This document shows positions 12,032 to 22,283 of a stretch of 64,000 nucleotides of DNA, in pieces. Within the stretch, counting starts at the first letter, position 1. Each line of letters starts with the position of its first letter. A model generated the notes under the pieces. It ran no database searches. It saw only the letters and a list, made by a program, of their open reading frames with translations, and was not told where the DNA came from. Source of the stretch: Arsukibacterium sp. (GTDB lineage Bacteria; Pseudomonadota; Gammaproteobacteria; Enterobacterales; Alteromonadaceae); contig NZ_JAGYIM010000019.1 in the NCBI RefSeq assembly GCF_018402695.1, positions 310,001 through 374,000 on the forward strand, written 5' to 3'. The position numbers and the translations under genes are program-made.

Positions 12032-13366
12032 ATGAGCAATAATCGTAAATTGGGATTAACGGCCCGTATCGTTATCGGCATGATAGCCGGCATTTGTGTT
12101 GGTTTCTTTTTTAAAAGTATTTTAGCGGGACAGGAAGAGCGGGTTCTTTCACTATTTGGCCTTGCCATCCCACTGAAAGCCTTTTTTGTAGATGGTATTT
12201 TTCATGTTGGTGGCGAAATTTTTATCGCCAGCTTAAAAATGCTGGTGGTGCCTTTAGTTTTTGTATCTCTGGTTTGTGGTACCTGCTCACTGTCAGATAC
12301 CTCTACCCTGGGACGGCTGGGCGGCAAAACTATTGGCCTGTACCTTATCACTACGGCTATTGCAATTAGCCTGGCTATGACTGCCGCTATATTAGTTGGT
12401 CCCGGCAAGGGTGTAGAACGCCAGTCTGATGCCAGCTTTGACATTTCAGAAGCCCCCTCGCTGGCTGAGGTATTTATTAATATATTCCCCAGCAACCCGA
12501 TTGAGTCGATGGCTCAGGGCAATATGCTGCAAATCATTGTATTTGCAGTTTTGTTTGGTATTGCCATGGCATTAAGCGGCAAGCCCGGCGAGCGACTGGC
12601 TGCGGTATTTAATGATCTCAGTGAGGTTATTATGAAGCTGGTAACCATATTAATGAACCTGGCACCGTATGGCGTGTTCTTCTTAATGGCTAAGTTATTT
12701 ACGACCCTGGGTTTTGATACCATTGTCAGCCTGGCGAAGTATTTCGGCATAGTACTGACAGTGCTTATTTTCCATGGTCTGGTCAGTTACAGTGTTATTT
12801 TGAAATTACTAACGGGTTTAAATCCGCTGATATTTCTTCGTAAGATGCGTGACGCGGCCTTGTTTGGTTTCAGTACGTCCAGCAGCAACGCTACTATGCC
12901 CGTTACCATGGAAACGGTTACTAAAAAACTTGGCGTCAAAAACAGTATTGCCTCTTTTACTGTGCCGCTCGGCGCTACCATCAATATGGATGGAACTGCC
13001 ATTATGCAGGGTGTAGCCACGGTATTTATCGCTCAGGTGTATCTGGTGGACCTTACCGTCGCTGATTATCTGATGGTTATTCTAACCGCAACTTTAGCGT
13101 CAATTGGTACCGCAGGCGTGCCCGGGGTTGGCTTAATTATGCTGGCAATGGTGTTACAACAAGTAGGCCTGCCGGTAGAAGGTATCGCCCTGATAATTGG
13201 GGTGGACCGCTTACTGGATATGACCCGCACCGCAGTAAACGTGACCGGCGATGCCATGGTGTCCTGTATTGTTGGCAAAAGTGAAAAGCAATTTGACGAG
13301 GCAGTATTTAACGATGCGGCCGCTGGTGTTAAAGAACAAAGTGTCGACTTTCATCACCTGCGCTAA
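12032..13366 (+). CDS. Dicarboxylate/amino acid:cation symporter (DAACS family)
   Basis: Inner-membrane secondary transporter, 444 residues, about eight transmembrane helices plus two re-entrant hairpins. Family signatures are visible: the serine-rich hairpin FGFSTSSSNATMPVTMETV, the cation and substrate site TINMDGTAIMQG, the second hairpin ASIGTAGVPGVGLIML and the final helix GVDRLLDMTRTAVNVTGD. It is closest in character to GltP/GltT-type glutamate/aspartate carriers; the exact substrate cannot be decided. Single gene, convergent with sohB. Confidence 0.9.
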   Translation: MSNNRKLGLTARIVIGMIAGICVGFFFKSILAGQEERVLSLFGLAIPLKAFFVDGIFHVGGEIFIASLKMLVVPLVFVSLVCGTCSLSDTSTLGRLGGKTIGLYLITTAIAISLAMTAAILVGPGKGVERQSDASFDISEAPSLAEVFINIFPSNPIESMAQGNMLQIIVFAVLFGIAMALSGKPGERLAAVFNDLSEVIMKLVTILMNLAPYGVFFLMAKLFTTLGFDTIVSLAKYFGIVLTVLIFHGLVSYSVILKLLTGLNPLIFLRKMRDAALFGFSTSSSNATMPVTMETVTKKLGVKNSIASFTVPLGATINMDGTAIMQGVATVFIAQVYLVDLTVADYLMVILTATLASIGTAGVPGVGLIMLAMVLQQVGLPVEGIALIIGVDRLLDMTRTAVNVTGDAMVSCIVGKSEKQFDEAVFNDAAAGVKEQSVDFHHLR

Positions 13367-13382
13367 TGTCAGTATTGCTGCA

Positions 13383-13414
13383 GACAACTACAGGCTGAAA
13401 GTGGCCTGTAGTTG
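13383..13414. terminator. Hairpin between the convergent DAACS gene and sohB
   Basis: Perfect 12-bp stem ACAACTACAGGC / GCCTGTAGTTGT with an 8-nt loop. No clear T run follows on either strand, so termination here is likely but not certain. Confidence 0.6.
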
Positions 13415-13430
13415 TCACCGGGCAATACTG

Positions 13431-14432
13431 TTAACGTTGCCAGTTCTGTTGCACAAATTTTTGCCACCAGACTGAAAACACGCTGGCAGAACCCATTCCC
13501 ACTTTTTCAGCCAAACCCTTTCGCAGTTGATAAGTCACTTTAAATATGCGGTGGCTCGACATTTTAGTCATCAGATAATCGTCGCTGGTCTGAATAGTGT
13601 CAACCAGTTGCAATTCGAGTGCCTGATATCCAAACCAGTGCTCACCCGTTGCTACACGGGTTACATCCAACTGCGGACGATGCTGCTGCACAAAGCTTTT
13701 AAATAAAACATGGGTCTCTTCCAGTTCCTGCTGGAATTTTTGCCGGCCTTTTTCAGTGTTCTCACCAAACAGCGTTACGGTCCGCTTAAACTCACCTGCA
13801 GTAAACTGTTCAAAGTCGACATGATTTTTCTGCAGTAATTTATGAAAATTGGGCAGTTGAGCAATTACCCCTATCGACCCTAAAATAGCAAAAGGGGCTG
13901 CGATAATTTTGCTACCAATGCAGGCCATCATATAGCCCCCACTTGCTGCCACTTTATCTACGGCTACCGTAAGCGGTATGTCTTGCTGACGGATCCTGTC
14001 CAGTTGTGAAGCCGCCAATCCATAACCATGCACCACGCCACCGCCACTCTCAAGGCGCAGCAAAACTTCGTCTTCTGGTTTGGCAATAGTCAGGATAGCT
14101 GTCACCTCCTCCCGCAAAGACTCTGTTTCTCTGGCGTCCATAGAGCCGTTAAACTCGAGCAAAAACAGGCAGGGTTGCTTGCCGTCCTGCAATTTATTCG
14201 ATTTTTGCCGGGCTTTATGCCACTGCTTAAACGCTTTTTTATCCAGTAAACGCTGCTGTAATTCCTCAGTTTGCTGCTGATATTGTTTACTGATATCGGT
14301 AAACTCGAGCTGGCCTTTCTTTGCCTTCGGTTTATGGCTGGCGTTCACCACAATACCAACCACCAGTGCTATCGCAAAAACAATAGTCGCAGCCTTCGCC
14401 AGAAACATGCCATATTCCATTAAAAATGCCAA
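13431..14432 (-). CDS. sohB: SohB, inner-membrane S49 family peptidase
   Basis: 333 residues. One N-terminal transmembrane segment (about residues 8-29), then a SohB N-terminal region and the S49 (SppA-like) serine protease domain. The catalytic serine is S164 in DKVAASGGYMMAC and the lysine is K216 in GEFKRTVTLFGENTEKG, the Ser-Lys dyad of the family. The length and the start MAFLMEYGMFLAKAATIV agree with E. coli SohB, which supports the chosen start. Probably degrades periplasmic or membrane peptides. Confidence 0.95.
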   Translation of the reverse strand: MAFLMEYGMFLAKAATIVFAIALVVGIVVNASHKPKAKKGQLEFTDISKQYQQQTEELQQRLLDKKAFKQWHKARQKSNKLQDGKQPCLFLLEFNGSMDARETESLREEVTAILTIAKPEDEVLLRLESGGGVVHGYGLAASQLDRIRQQDIPLTVAVDKVAASGGYMMACIGSKIIAAPFAILGSIGVIAQLPNFHKLLQKNHVDFEQFTAGEFKRTVTLFGENTEKGRQKFQQELEETHVLFKSFVQQHRPQLDVTRVATGEHWFGYQALELQLVDTIQTSDDYLMTKMSSHRIFKVTYQLRKGLAEKVGMGSASVFSVWWQKFVQQNWQR

Positions 14433-14483
14433 AATAATACTCCTGTGTGTTTGAGTTGGCGTATTCTATCCTGAATTTTAAAA

Positions 14484-14520
14484 AGAAAAAGCCCGGCGCC
14501 TGAAGCCGCCGGGCTTTCTT
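14484..14520 (-). terminator. Rho-independent terminator of the lipase gene
   Basis: On the minus strand AAGCCCGGCGG / CCGCCGGGCTT-type stem (one side GCCCGGCG, the other CGCCGGGC) runs into TTTTTCTTTT. It lies just after the stop of the lipase at 14534. Confidence 0.85.
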
Positions 14521-14533
14521 CATACCAGCAGGC

Positions 14534-16897
14534 TTAGTTTCCGCTGGCCAATACTGCAGGGTTTGATACTAACAAACCCTGACCTGCGTTCAGGAAAAAA
14601 GTAACGCTTTGGGTTTGCATTTCCTGCGTCGCGGCGGGGCTGGCAGCCGGGCTCAGAATAGAACCATGATCACCGGCACTGAATCTGGCAATCGCATTAC
14701 TACCATTCAAACCGATGCCACCGGCGCTCGCAGGCACAGCAACTGCTCCTAACAGGCGGGCTAGTGGCTCTGTACCCGCTAATGGCATTTTACCTGCAGC
14801 CAGTGCGACCAGTGGGTTAAAGTAACCGTTGGGAATAACCTGATCTGGCAGATTGCCATCAGTGTTGCCGACAACTTCAATCATATATACCGGCGTTTCA
14901 CTGTTAACGAGACGCTCAGCATAGTTGTTCGGATCACCGGCATCGGTAACGGTCTGTGCAGCAAAAGCAAACTGGGTTAACGTTGCTGACACCCGAGCCT
15001 GCTGGGCGGCATTCTCAGGCTCCATTAAGCTGACCAGGTAGTCATTGACAACGGGAGCAGCACAGGCCGGGTAAGTGGCCGCTGTCTCAGCCTCTGGTAC
15101 ACCACAGTCGGTATTTGCGGCAACATAGGTGACAAAATGCGTCGTTAATTCGCCTCCGGCGCCCAACATAACACTGGCTTTAATTAATGGCCCAAAGGCC
15201 GCTGAATCAAGCAGGAAATTTGCAACACCACCGCCCGGCATTGCCAGCGCCGCAGTTTCAACACTGTACAATGCATCTAAATCTGTATTGCCAGTACTGG
15301 TATTTGCCAGGGCCACCATAGAGGTACCTGTAATACCACCAAGTGAATGGCCTAAAAACTGCACTCTGCTGGTGTCTAAATCGACACCCTGAGCAAAATT
15401 CAGCGCCAGACGTAACGCCAGCATATCCGCAATACTCTGCCGCAGATTATCGCGGGTAACTAATAAATTACTGAGGTTCATATAGACAGTTGCATTACCG
15501 CCACTGGCATTTAACTGGCCAAAGCCACGATCACCGTGCAGCGGATGATCAATCGCCACCGTAGCAAAACCCTGAGACGCTAAAGTACCGGTAATCGCCA
15601 GCATGTCTGACCGGCGTGAAGTAATACCATGTTGCAGAATAACTACTGGCCAGCCTGCTTCAGGCATATCAATGACGTTAGCATCCGGCACGGTCATCTG
15701 CACATCAACCGTCTGGTAGCCGTTTATTTTAGGGATAGTATTAAACTTGGTTAAATGCCGATCGTCATCGACCCCTAAGTCTCTTAATGCGCCACCGCTA
15801 AATGCCTGGCACGCGCCATCGTTTTCAGAAACCGGGGTTTCTGGTTTCATTTCCGGAGGCAAGGCAGCAATAATTGCACCACTATCACAACGGGCCATCC
15901 AGCGGGTAGTTAATGGTGCCGTAGGGTTTGCTTCCGTTGGTAAACCAAGATAATAAGGCAGGTTCATGGTACCTGTGTAGTAGCGGGTAATGGCAAATGC
16001 AGGATTGCCAGCAAATGCCGGGTTCAATTGTGAGACTGTTAAACCGGTATCGGCTACCACTAATGGTGAAGGACCATAGCCGGTTGGGGTTGGTGATGCC
16101 ATCAATTGCTTTAAAGTAGAAAGAACTGCACCTGCTGACTGGGTTGTAATCGCTGCGGTATAGATAATATTGTCCTTATCCAACCCTTCGTCACGCACCA
16201 AGACATTTTCAAAACTGTTAATGACACCTTGCAGCGCTCGCTGAGCATCAGTAGCCAGTGGCAACGTGGCAATATCCTGTTTAACCAGTTCATAGGTTGT
16301 TGAGGGCTTTACTGACTCGCCATTGCTATCCTGTAGTACATTGGTCAGTGCCAGCAGATAGGTCGTTGCATTATCCAGGGGTTTTAACGGAATAACCGCC
16401 ACGCTGTTACCACGACCGGCCGTTACGAAATCCTCACCAAAAACCAATTCTTCAACAATTTGACAAGCAGCACCGCGTGGCACTTCAGTACAGGCCGCCT
16501 CTGGTGACATCGGGTCACCCATCAGGGCTTTGAAAACCCGGACAGCGCCCGGAGTTTGTGCAGTGTCTGCGTTTAGCGTAACACCTGACGGAAAACTCAG
16601 ATCAATAGCAAAAGGGTTCTGAGTGGACCAGCCATCCAGCGCGCCCAGAGCTGTCTGGGGGTTGCTATAATCCGGGCTTTCGCCACTGTCCAGCGTCAAG
16701 GTGCCATCGGTAGTGCCCTGAAATAACAAATCATTGGGTACCGATACCCGGCCCGCAGTTGGGTCAAATATTACTCTCGAAGCCGGAGCAACCGGTCCTT
16801 GTTCAGCAACTTCCTGCTTTATATCTTCTAACGAATCACCGCAACCAGCCAGGCCGACCGCTGCCGCAACAGCGATACTAATAGCAAGCTTTTTCAT
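14534..16897 (-). CDS. Surface lipoprotein lipase, Pla-1/VolA-like
   Basis: 787 residues. A lipoprotein signal peptide ends in the lipobox GLAGC. The N-terminal region FDPTAGRVSVPNDLLFQGTTDG is typical of the Pla-1/cef (VolA) family of extracellular lipases/lysophospholipases. The alpha/beta-hydrolase nucleophile elbow GHSLGG is near residue 517, preceded by the VVILQHG strand. In Vibrio the homologue VolA is an outer-membrane lipase that frees fatty acids from lysophosphatidylcholine; the same role is inferred here. Single gene with its own terminator. Confidence 0.87.
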   Translation of the reverse strand: MKKLAISIAVAAAVGLAGCGDSLEDIKQEVAEQGPVAPASRVIFDPTAGRVSVPNDLLFQGTTDGTLTLDSGESPDYSNPQTALGALDGWSTQNPFAIDLSFPSGVTLNADTAQTPGAVRVFKALMGDPMSPEAACTEVPRGAACQIVEELVFGEDFVTAGRGNSVAVIPLKPLDNATTYLLALTNVLQDSNGESVKPSTTYELVKQDIATLPLATDAQRALQGVINSFENVLVRDEGLDKDNIIYTAAITTQSAGAVLSTLKQLMASPTPTGYGPSPLVVADTGLTVSQLNPAFAGNPAFAITRYYTGTMNLPYYLGLPTEANPTAPLTTRWMARCDSGAIIAALPPEMKPETPVSENDGACQAFSGGALRDLGVDDDRHLTKFNTIPKINGYQTVDVQMTVPDANVIDMPEAGWPVVILQHGITSRRSDMLAITGTLASQGFATVAIDHPLHGDRGFGQLNASGGNATVYMNLSNLLVTRDNLRQSIADMLALRLALNFAQGVDLDTSRVQFLGHSLGGITGTSMVALANTSTGNTDLDALYSVETAALAMPGGGVANFLLDSAAFGPLIKASVMLGAGGELTTHFVTYVAANTDCGVPEAETAATYPACAAPVVNDYLVSLMEPENAAQQARVSATLTQFAFAAQTVTDAGDPNNYAERLVNSETPVYMIEVVGNTDGNLPDQVIPNGYFNPLVALAAGKMPLAGTEPLARLLGAVAVPASAGGIGLNGSNAIARFSAGDHGSILSPAASPAATQEMQTQSVTFFLNAGQGLLVSNPAVLASGN

Positions 16898-17135
16898 AAT
16901 TTCTCCCCGTCCTTAACGCTTATTTTTTTATTGCAAAGCAAAACCTTGCTTTGCTTATCACGAATTCTTTTTAGTTTAGAGTGGCTGCCCATACTGAACA
17001 GCTACGACCAGTTAAAGTTAACTCAAAGTCTGTCAGATCGCTAGCGTAAAAATACGCTTGGTAGCAAGAAAGATGCAAAATAGTTGTTTTAAGCGTATGC
17101 TTGCGCCGTTTTTTAACGCTAACAGGTTAGATTTT

Positions 17136-17879
17136 ATGGATAACTACACTGCTCCTGCAGGGGCACTACAAGGTAAAGTTATTTTAGTTACCGGCGCTGG
17201 TGATGGTATTGGCCGCTGCGCTGCTTTAACCTATGCCCGTTATGGCGCAACAGTTATTTTGCTGGGTAAAACCGTAAAGAAGCTTGAAGCGGTATACGAC
17301 GAGATTGTTGCAGCCGGAGGCGCCGAGCCTGCGATTGTGCCACTTGATTTAAAGGGGGCTACAGCCAGCCATTATAAAGATATGGCAACGACGATAGCGC
17401 GGGAATTCGGCAAACTGGATGGTGTATTACACAATGCCGGCTTACTCGGGGTACTCAGCCCGTTCGAACATATTAATCTGGCCAGCTGGCAAGATATCAT
17501 TCAGATAAATGTCACTGGTGCGATGCTGATGACCCAGGCATTGATGCCGGTACTGAAAAAAGCACCGGCAGCTTCTATCGTATTTACCTCGTCAGGCGTT
17601 GGACGGAAGGGTCGCGCTTACTGGGGCCCTTACGCAGTATCAAAATTCGCAACTGAAGGCTTAATGCAGGTGATGGCCGACGAATACGCTGGCAGTTCAA
17701 TTCGGGTAAATTGTATCAATCCCGGCGCCACCCGCACCGCCATGCGGGCCAAAGCCTACCCCGGAGAGGACCCTATGAGTCTAAAAACGCCGGAAGACCT
17801 GATGTGGTTATATGTGTTCTTAATGGCTGATGCCAGTATTGCTGTGAATGGTGAGTCGCTGGATGCGCAACCAAAATAG
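17136..17879 (+). CDS. yciK: YciK-family short-chain oxidoreductase
   Basis: 247 residues from the ATG at 17136; longer in-frame starts add 26 residues with no family similarity. Classical SDR Rossmann fold: cofactor loop TGAGDGIGR, NAG motif HNAG, catalytic Ser in FTSSGVGRKG and the YxxxK pair in GPYAVSKFA. The PG motif CINPGATRTAMRAKA follows. It matches YciK of enterics in length and C-terminal extension. The substrate is unknown in the family. A strong terminator lies just downstream. Confidence 0.92.
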   Translation: MDNYTAPAGALQGKVILVTGAGDGIGRCAALTYARYGATVILLGKTVKKLEAVYDEIVAAGGAEPAIVPLDLKGATASHYKDMATTIAREFGKLDGVLHNAGLLGVLSPFEHINLASWQDIIQINVTGAMLMTQALMPVLKKAPAASIVFTSSGVGRKGRAYWGPYAVSKFATEGLMQVMADEYAGSSIRVNCINPGATRTAMRAKAYPGEDPMSLKTPEDLMWLYVFLMADASIAVNGESLDAQPK

Positions 17880-17900
17880 CTTACGTCATATAAATAACGA

Positions 17901-17926
17901 AAAAACCGGCAGCGCTGCCGGTTTTT
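17901..17926. terminator. Bidirectional Rho-independent terminator
   Basis: A perfect palindrome of 13-nt arms (AAAAACCGGCAGC and its complement) with A and T runs. Between convergent yciK and the H-NS-like gene. Confidence 0.92.
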
Positions 17927-17942
17927 CTATTTATTGTCCACT

Positions 17943-18467
17943 CTAACGTTTTTCGAGAATTTCGCCACCATTGGCCACGGCCCACTCATTCCAGATTGCA
18001 ACTTTACTATTAAAATTCTCAACAGCCTGAGCGGTAGCATCAGCAATGAGCTTGTCGATGTCCTTTGCAAATTTTTTATCTACTTTAGCTAATGGCACAA
18101 CCTGTATTCCGCGCTGTTGTAAACCCTTTTTCATAGTATGGGTACGCAACAACTGTAATTGACCATTTTCAACGTAGAAAAACTGACTGTCTTTATTAAT
18201 AGTTTTAAATTTCGGTTTAACAGGTCGCTTTGCTTTACTGCTATCACTATTCTCAGCCACCACAACATCACTGCTTTGTTTGTAGCCAAGCTGCTCCATA
18301 GTGTAACCCTGAGCTTTCGCTAGTTGTTCAAGCTGGGCAATTAATTCAACTTCCTGCTGACGCTCAGCCAGAACACCATTCAGCGTTTCAATAACCTCTG
18401 TCAGTTTAACCAACGTTAATTCTTTCGCTGCTTTCTTAAGTTCTTTTTTATCTAACAATAAAGACAC
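17943..18467 (-). CDS. H-NS-like protein with an atypical C-terminus
   Basis: 174 residues. The N-terminal 65 residues form a coiled-coil-type oligomerisation region (ELTLVKLTEVIETLNGVLAE and onward) like that of H-NS family proteins, then a charged linker rich in Ser/Lys. The expected H-NS DNA-binding hook (W-[ST]-G-[QR]-G-R) is absent. Instead the segment KPKFKTINKDSQFFYVENGQ is followed by QLLRTHTMKKGLQQRG and a helical tail ending in IWNEWAVANGGEIL. It may be a nucleoid protein that binds differently, or an H-NS modulator that only co-oligomerises. The family assignment rests on the N-terminal pattern only. The 105 bp upstream are AT-rich. Confidence 0.6.
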   Translation of the reverse strand: MSLLLDKKELKKAAKELTLVKLTEVIETLNGVLAERQQEVELIAQLEQLAKAQGYTMEQLGYKQSSDVVVAENSDSSKAKRPVKPKFKTINKDSQFFYVENGQLQLLRTHTMKKGLQQRGIQVVPLAKVDKKFAKDIDKLIADATAQAVENFNSKVAIWNEWAVANGGEILEKR

Positions 18468-18572
18468 GATTGGCTCCTTTATATAAAATTTGATAAAGGA
18501 TAAGCAATTTAACGGATTAAATAAAGCTACTGCTGCATTTAATACAGAGATATAAACTAAAAAAAACCAATG

Positions 18573-20009
18573 CTATTCAGCTTCAGTTAAGAAATACTTT
18601 AGTTCCGCCGTTTTTTGTTCCATCAACTTTACATCGCCCCGGGCTTCAACATTTAATCTTATAACATTTTCAGTATTGGAAACGCGCAAATTAAACCGCC
18701 AGTTGCCAAAACTCATACTTAATCCATCTATATCATCAGTTTCAATGGCGAAAGGTGCATAGTGTTCTGCTAATTTAGCAATAATCTGTTGCGGGTTAGC
18801 AATTTTAAAGTTTATTTCACCTGAGGATGGATAGTCTGCAATCATTTGCTGTACTAATTGTGACAACTTTTTACCCGATAATGACAATAACTCGGCTATC
18901 AGCAACCAGGGAATCATTCCGCTATCACAGTAGGCAAAATCACGAAAATAATGATGTGCGCTCATCTCGCCACCATACACGGCGTCTTCGGCGCGCATTC
19001 GTTCTTTAATAAAAGCATGGCCTGTTTTGCTGCAAATTGCTTTGCCATTGTTTTGCTCAACAATGGCTTCGGTGTTCCAGTATAAGCGGGGATCATGGAT
19101 GATCTTCGCACCAGGCTGTTTCTTCAAAAATGCTGCAGCCAGAATGCCAACAATATAATAACCTTCTATAAAATTACCTTGCTCATCAAATAAAAAACAC
19201 CGATCAAAATCTCCGTCCCAGGCAATGCCAAAATCAGCCTGATAATGACGCACCGCCTCTGCAGTTACCTGGCGGTTTTCTACCAGTAATGGATTGGGAA
19301 TACCATTGGGGAAGTTACCATCTGGCTGATGATTAACCTTGACAAAATGCACAGGTATTTCACGTTGAATAAACGCTTGCTCCAGCGCATCAATAACATG
19401 TCCAGCTGCGCCATTGCCTGAATTAACCACCAGTTTCAGTGGCTTAACGTTAGTGACGTTTATGTAGGTCAGCAGATGTTCAATATAAGGAATTAAGATA
19501 CTGTGCTTTTGATAACTGGCACGACCAAATTGCCATACGGTATTCGCAGCGATGATCTTGCTTTGACGGGTTAATTCATTTAATGCTGACGGTTCATACA
19601 AGTCCGCTTGCAGCCGTAGTGCCTCATCGCGGATAGCAAAAAGACCCGTATCACCACTTATTGGTCTTGATTGTGCACGAACCAACTTCATGCCGTTGTA
19701 ATCTATTGGATTATGGCTGGCTGTAACCTCTATTGCCCCGTCAACAGCCAGAGATTGGGCGGCATAATAAACCTCCTCGGTACCGGTCATGCCCAAATCC
19801 AACACGTCGACACCTTCGTTCAGCAGCCCCAACGTCAGTGCCAGCTTCAGTGATTCAGAACTGAGACGGATGTCACCGCCCACTGCCACGCTTTTAGGCT
19901 TCATTACTCTGGCGAAGGCCCGACCAATACTGTAGGCAATTTGCTCGTTAAGCTCCTGACCCAGCTTGCCGCGGATATCATAAGCTTTGAAGCAGGACAA
20001 GGTACTCAT
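18573..20009 (-). CDS. manB: Phosphomannomutase / phosphoglucomutase
   Basis: Converts mannose-6-phosphate to mannose-1-phosphate for GDP-mannose and surface polysaccharide. 478 residues from the ATG at 20009, which has a GGGGG ribosome site. The family start [17 protein letters not shown], the phosphoserine loop [13 protein letters not shown], the Mg site DGDFDR and the sugar loop GGEMSAHH are all present. The start lies 1 nt after the manC stop, so the two are translationally coupled and this gene is second in the operon. It could also be named cpsG. Confidence 0.94.
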   Translation of the reverse strand: MSTLSCFKAYDIRGKLGQELNEQIAYSIGRAFARVMKPKSVAVGGDIRLSSESLKLALTLGLLNEGVDVLDLGMTGTEEVYYAAQSLAVDGAIEVTASHNPIDYNGMKLVRAQSRPISGDTGLFAIRDEALRLQADLYEPSALNELTRQSKIIAANTVWQFGRASYQKHSILIPYIEHLLTYINVTNVKPLKLVVNSGNGAAGHVIDALEQAFIQREIPVHFVKVNHQPDGNFPNGIPNPLLVENRQVTAEAVRHYQADFGIAWDGDFDRCFLFDEQGNFIEGYYIVGILAAAFLKKQPGAKIIHDPRLYWNTEAIVEQNNGKAICSKTGHAFIKERMRAEDAVYGGEMSAHHYFRDFAYCDSGMIPWLLIAELLSLSGKKLSQLVQQMIADYPSSGEINFKIANPQQIIAKLAEHYAPFAIETDDIDGLSMSFGNWRFNLRVSNTENVIRLNVEARGDVKLMEQKTAELKYFLTEAE

Positions 20010-20010
20010 A

Positions 20011-21426
20011 CTACCCCCGACCATATTTATCGGCAAACCGGACGATGTCATCCTCCCCCAGATAGCTACCCGACTGCACTTCAATTAGTTCCAACGGAAT
20101 TTTGCCGGGGTTTTCCAGGGAATGAACCACGCCAATTGGAATAAAAGTGGACTCATTCTCAGTCACCATAAATTCTTTATCGCCATTTCTTACCAAAGCA
20201 GTACCACTGACTACGACCCAGTGCTCGGCCCGATGGTGATGTTTCTGCACTGACAGTTTTGCGCCGGGTTTAACAGTAATATGTTTCACCTGATAACGGC
20301 TGCCCTGATCGACTGAGTCGTACTTACCCCAGGGACGAAATACCTCACGGTGTAAATCCACTTCAGTGCGACCGTAACTCTGTAAACGTTGCACAATATT
20401 TTTTACTTGCTGAATATTATTTTTATCAGCTACCAGAACGGCGTCTTTGGTTTCGACCACGATGACATTATCTAAGCCAATAACAGCCACCAGCTTTTCT
20501 TCTGCATTAATGTAACTGTTGCGGGTTGACTCCAGCATTACATCACCCCGACATGCGTTGCCCTGAGCATCTTTCGCCATCACGTCCCATAGCGCATCAT
20601 AACTGCCGACATCGCTCCATCCCGCATTGAGTGGAATCATCACCGTATTGTCAGATTTCTCCAGCACTGCATAATCCAGTGAGTCTGCGGGGCAGGCACT
20701 AAACGCGTCTTTATCGACCCGGACAAAATCCAGATCCTGAGCGGCGGCGTTAACGGCTAACCTGCAGGCTTTTAGCATATCGGGCGCAAATTTTTCAAGC
20801 TCAGCCAATAAACTGCTGGCTTTAAACATAAACATACCGCTGTTCCAGCAATATTCACCTGATGCCAGGTAGTGCTCCGCGGTGCTTTTGTCTGGCTTTT
20901 CCTTAAATTCAGTTACCTGGAAGGTATTAATCATATCAGCGATATTCTGTTTGCTACGGCGAATATAACCATAACCGGTATGAGCAGACACTGGGACAAT
21001 GCCAAAGGTAACCAGTTTGCCGGCCTCTGCCGCGACATGTGCTTCCGCTACCGCCTGCTGAAAAGCGGGTATATCCTGAATAACGTGATCAGCGGCCAGC
21101 ACCAGCAACACCGGGTCTTGCTTTTCCTGCATAGCCTGAATAGCGGCGATAGCGATAGCTGGCGCGGTGTTACGACCTACCGGTTCAAGCATTATGCAAG
21201 CATCATTAATATTGAGCTCACGCAGTTGTTCAGCTACCATAAATCGATGGTCTTCATTACAAACCACAATAGGTGGGGCAAGTTGTTCTATGCCCTTGAG
21301 GCGCAACAACGTGTTCTGCAGCATGCTTTTTTCGTTGACTAGCGACAAAAATTGTTTCGGTTTCTTGGCGCGGGACAAAGGCCAGAGCCGGGTACCCGAC
21401 CCTCCAGATAAAATAACCGGGATCAT
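20011..21426 (-). CDS. manC: Mannose-1-phosphate guanylyltransferase / mannose-6-phosphate isomerase
   Basis: Bifunctional type II PMI-GMP enzyme that makes GDP-mannose. 471 residues. The N-terminal nucleotidyltransferase has the pyrophosphorylase signature [20 protein letters not shown]. The C-terminal cupin isomerase domain carries RPWGKYDSV and [19 protein letters not shown]. An AGGAG ribosome site precedes the ATG. First gene of the manC-manB pair. No glycosyltransferase or GDP-sugar modifying gene adjoins, so the pair is a free-standing GDP-mannose supply unit. Confidence 0.96.
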   Translation of the reverse strand: MIPVILSGGSGTRLWPLSRAKKPKQFLSLVNEKSMLQNTLLRLKGIEQLAPPIVVCNEDHRFMVAEQLRELNINDACIMLEPVGRNTAPAIAIAAIQAMQEKQDPVLLVLAADHVIQDIPAFQQAVAEAHVAAEAGKLVTFGIVPVSAHTGYGYIRRSKQNIADMINTFQVTEFKEKPDKSTAEHYLASGEYCWNSGMFMFKASSLLAELEKFAPDMLKACRLAVNAAAQDLDFVRVDKDAFSACPADSLDYAVLEKSDNTVMIPLNAGWSDVGSYDALWDVMAKDAQGNACRGDVMLESTRNSYINAEEKLVAVIGLDNVIVVETKDAVLVADKNNIQQVKNIVQRLQSYGRTEVDLHREVFRPWGKYDSVDQGSRYQVKHITVKPGAKLSVQKHHHRAEHWVVVSGTALVRNGDKEFMVTENESTFIPIGVVHSLENPGKIPLELIEVQSGSYLGEDDIVRFADKYGRG

Positions 21427-21627
21427 TGCAACTCCTTGCGGTACTTTCCATAAAATTAAGTGGGTTAGCTCAGCTTAGTATAGCCAGCTTTTCGGGCAGC
21501 CGTCACCCGGAATATTTTCGTCAATATCCGCCACGACACGGAACACCGGTTTTAATTCGGGCTGGTCGGTGCTCTTAATTGCGGTAGAATCAGCTATCTT
21601 AACGCGACTTTTTTCAGGATCAGTGTT

Positions 21628-22269
21628 ATGCCAAAATTTAAAGATTTATTTATCAATAATAAAAACTGGGCAGATCGGATAGAACGTGAGCAGCCAGGTT
21701 TTTTTAAACAGTTATCTGAGCAACAAGCACCAGAGTATTTATGGATTGGTTGCTCAGACAGCCGGGTCCCGGCTAATGAAATAGTCGGGCTGCTACCCGG
21801 CGAGCTGTTTGTTCATCGTAATGTGGCCAATCTCGTGCTGCACTCGGATATGAATTGTTTGTCCGTACTACAATACGCTATCGATATTTTGAAAGTTAAG
21901 CATATTTTAGTGGTAGGACATTATGGTTGTGGCGGTGTAAAAGCCGCTATGATGAAACAACGGGTTGGCTTTGTTGATAACTGGTTGCGCAACGTGAAAG
22001 ATGTTTATGCTATGCACCGGGAGGAAGTTGATAGTTTCAATGATGAAAATGAGCGGCTAAACCGGTTAATTGAACTGAACGTGATGGAGCAGGTTCGTAA
22101 TCTTTGCCACACCAGTTTTGTGCAGGAGGCGTGGGAACGCGGCCAGCCTTTGGCCATTCATGGTTGGGTATACAGTTTGCGCAACGGCAGAGTAAAAGAT
22201 CTGCGGGTCAGCCATACCTGTGCCGATAAAATTGACGACATTTATGCCATGGACCCACTCGATAACTGA
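21628..22269 (+). CDS. can: Beta-class carbonic anhydrase
   Basis: Interconverts CO2 and bicarbonate in the cytoplasm. 213 residues. Zinc ligands are at the E. coli Can positions: C42 and D44 (WIGCSDSRVP), H98 and C101 (VVGHYGCGG). The start MPKFKDLFINNKNWADRI matches the family. Divergent from manC, with about 200 bp between them. Confidence 0.96.
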   Translation: MPKFKDLFINNKNWADRIEREQPGFFKQLSEQQAPEYLWIGCSDSRVPANEIVGLLPGELFVHRNVANLVLHSDMNCLSVLQYAIDILKVKHILVVGHYGCGGVKAAMMKQRVGFVDNWLRNVKDVYAMHREEVDSFNDENERLNRLIELNVMEQVRNLCHTSFVQEAWERGQPLAIHGWVYSLRNGRVKDLRVSHTCADKIDDIYAMDPLDN

Positions 22270-22283
22270 CAGTTCAACGTTGG

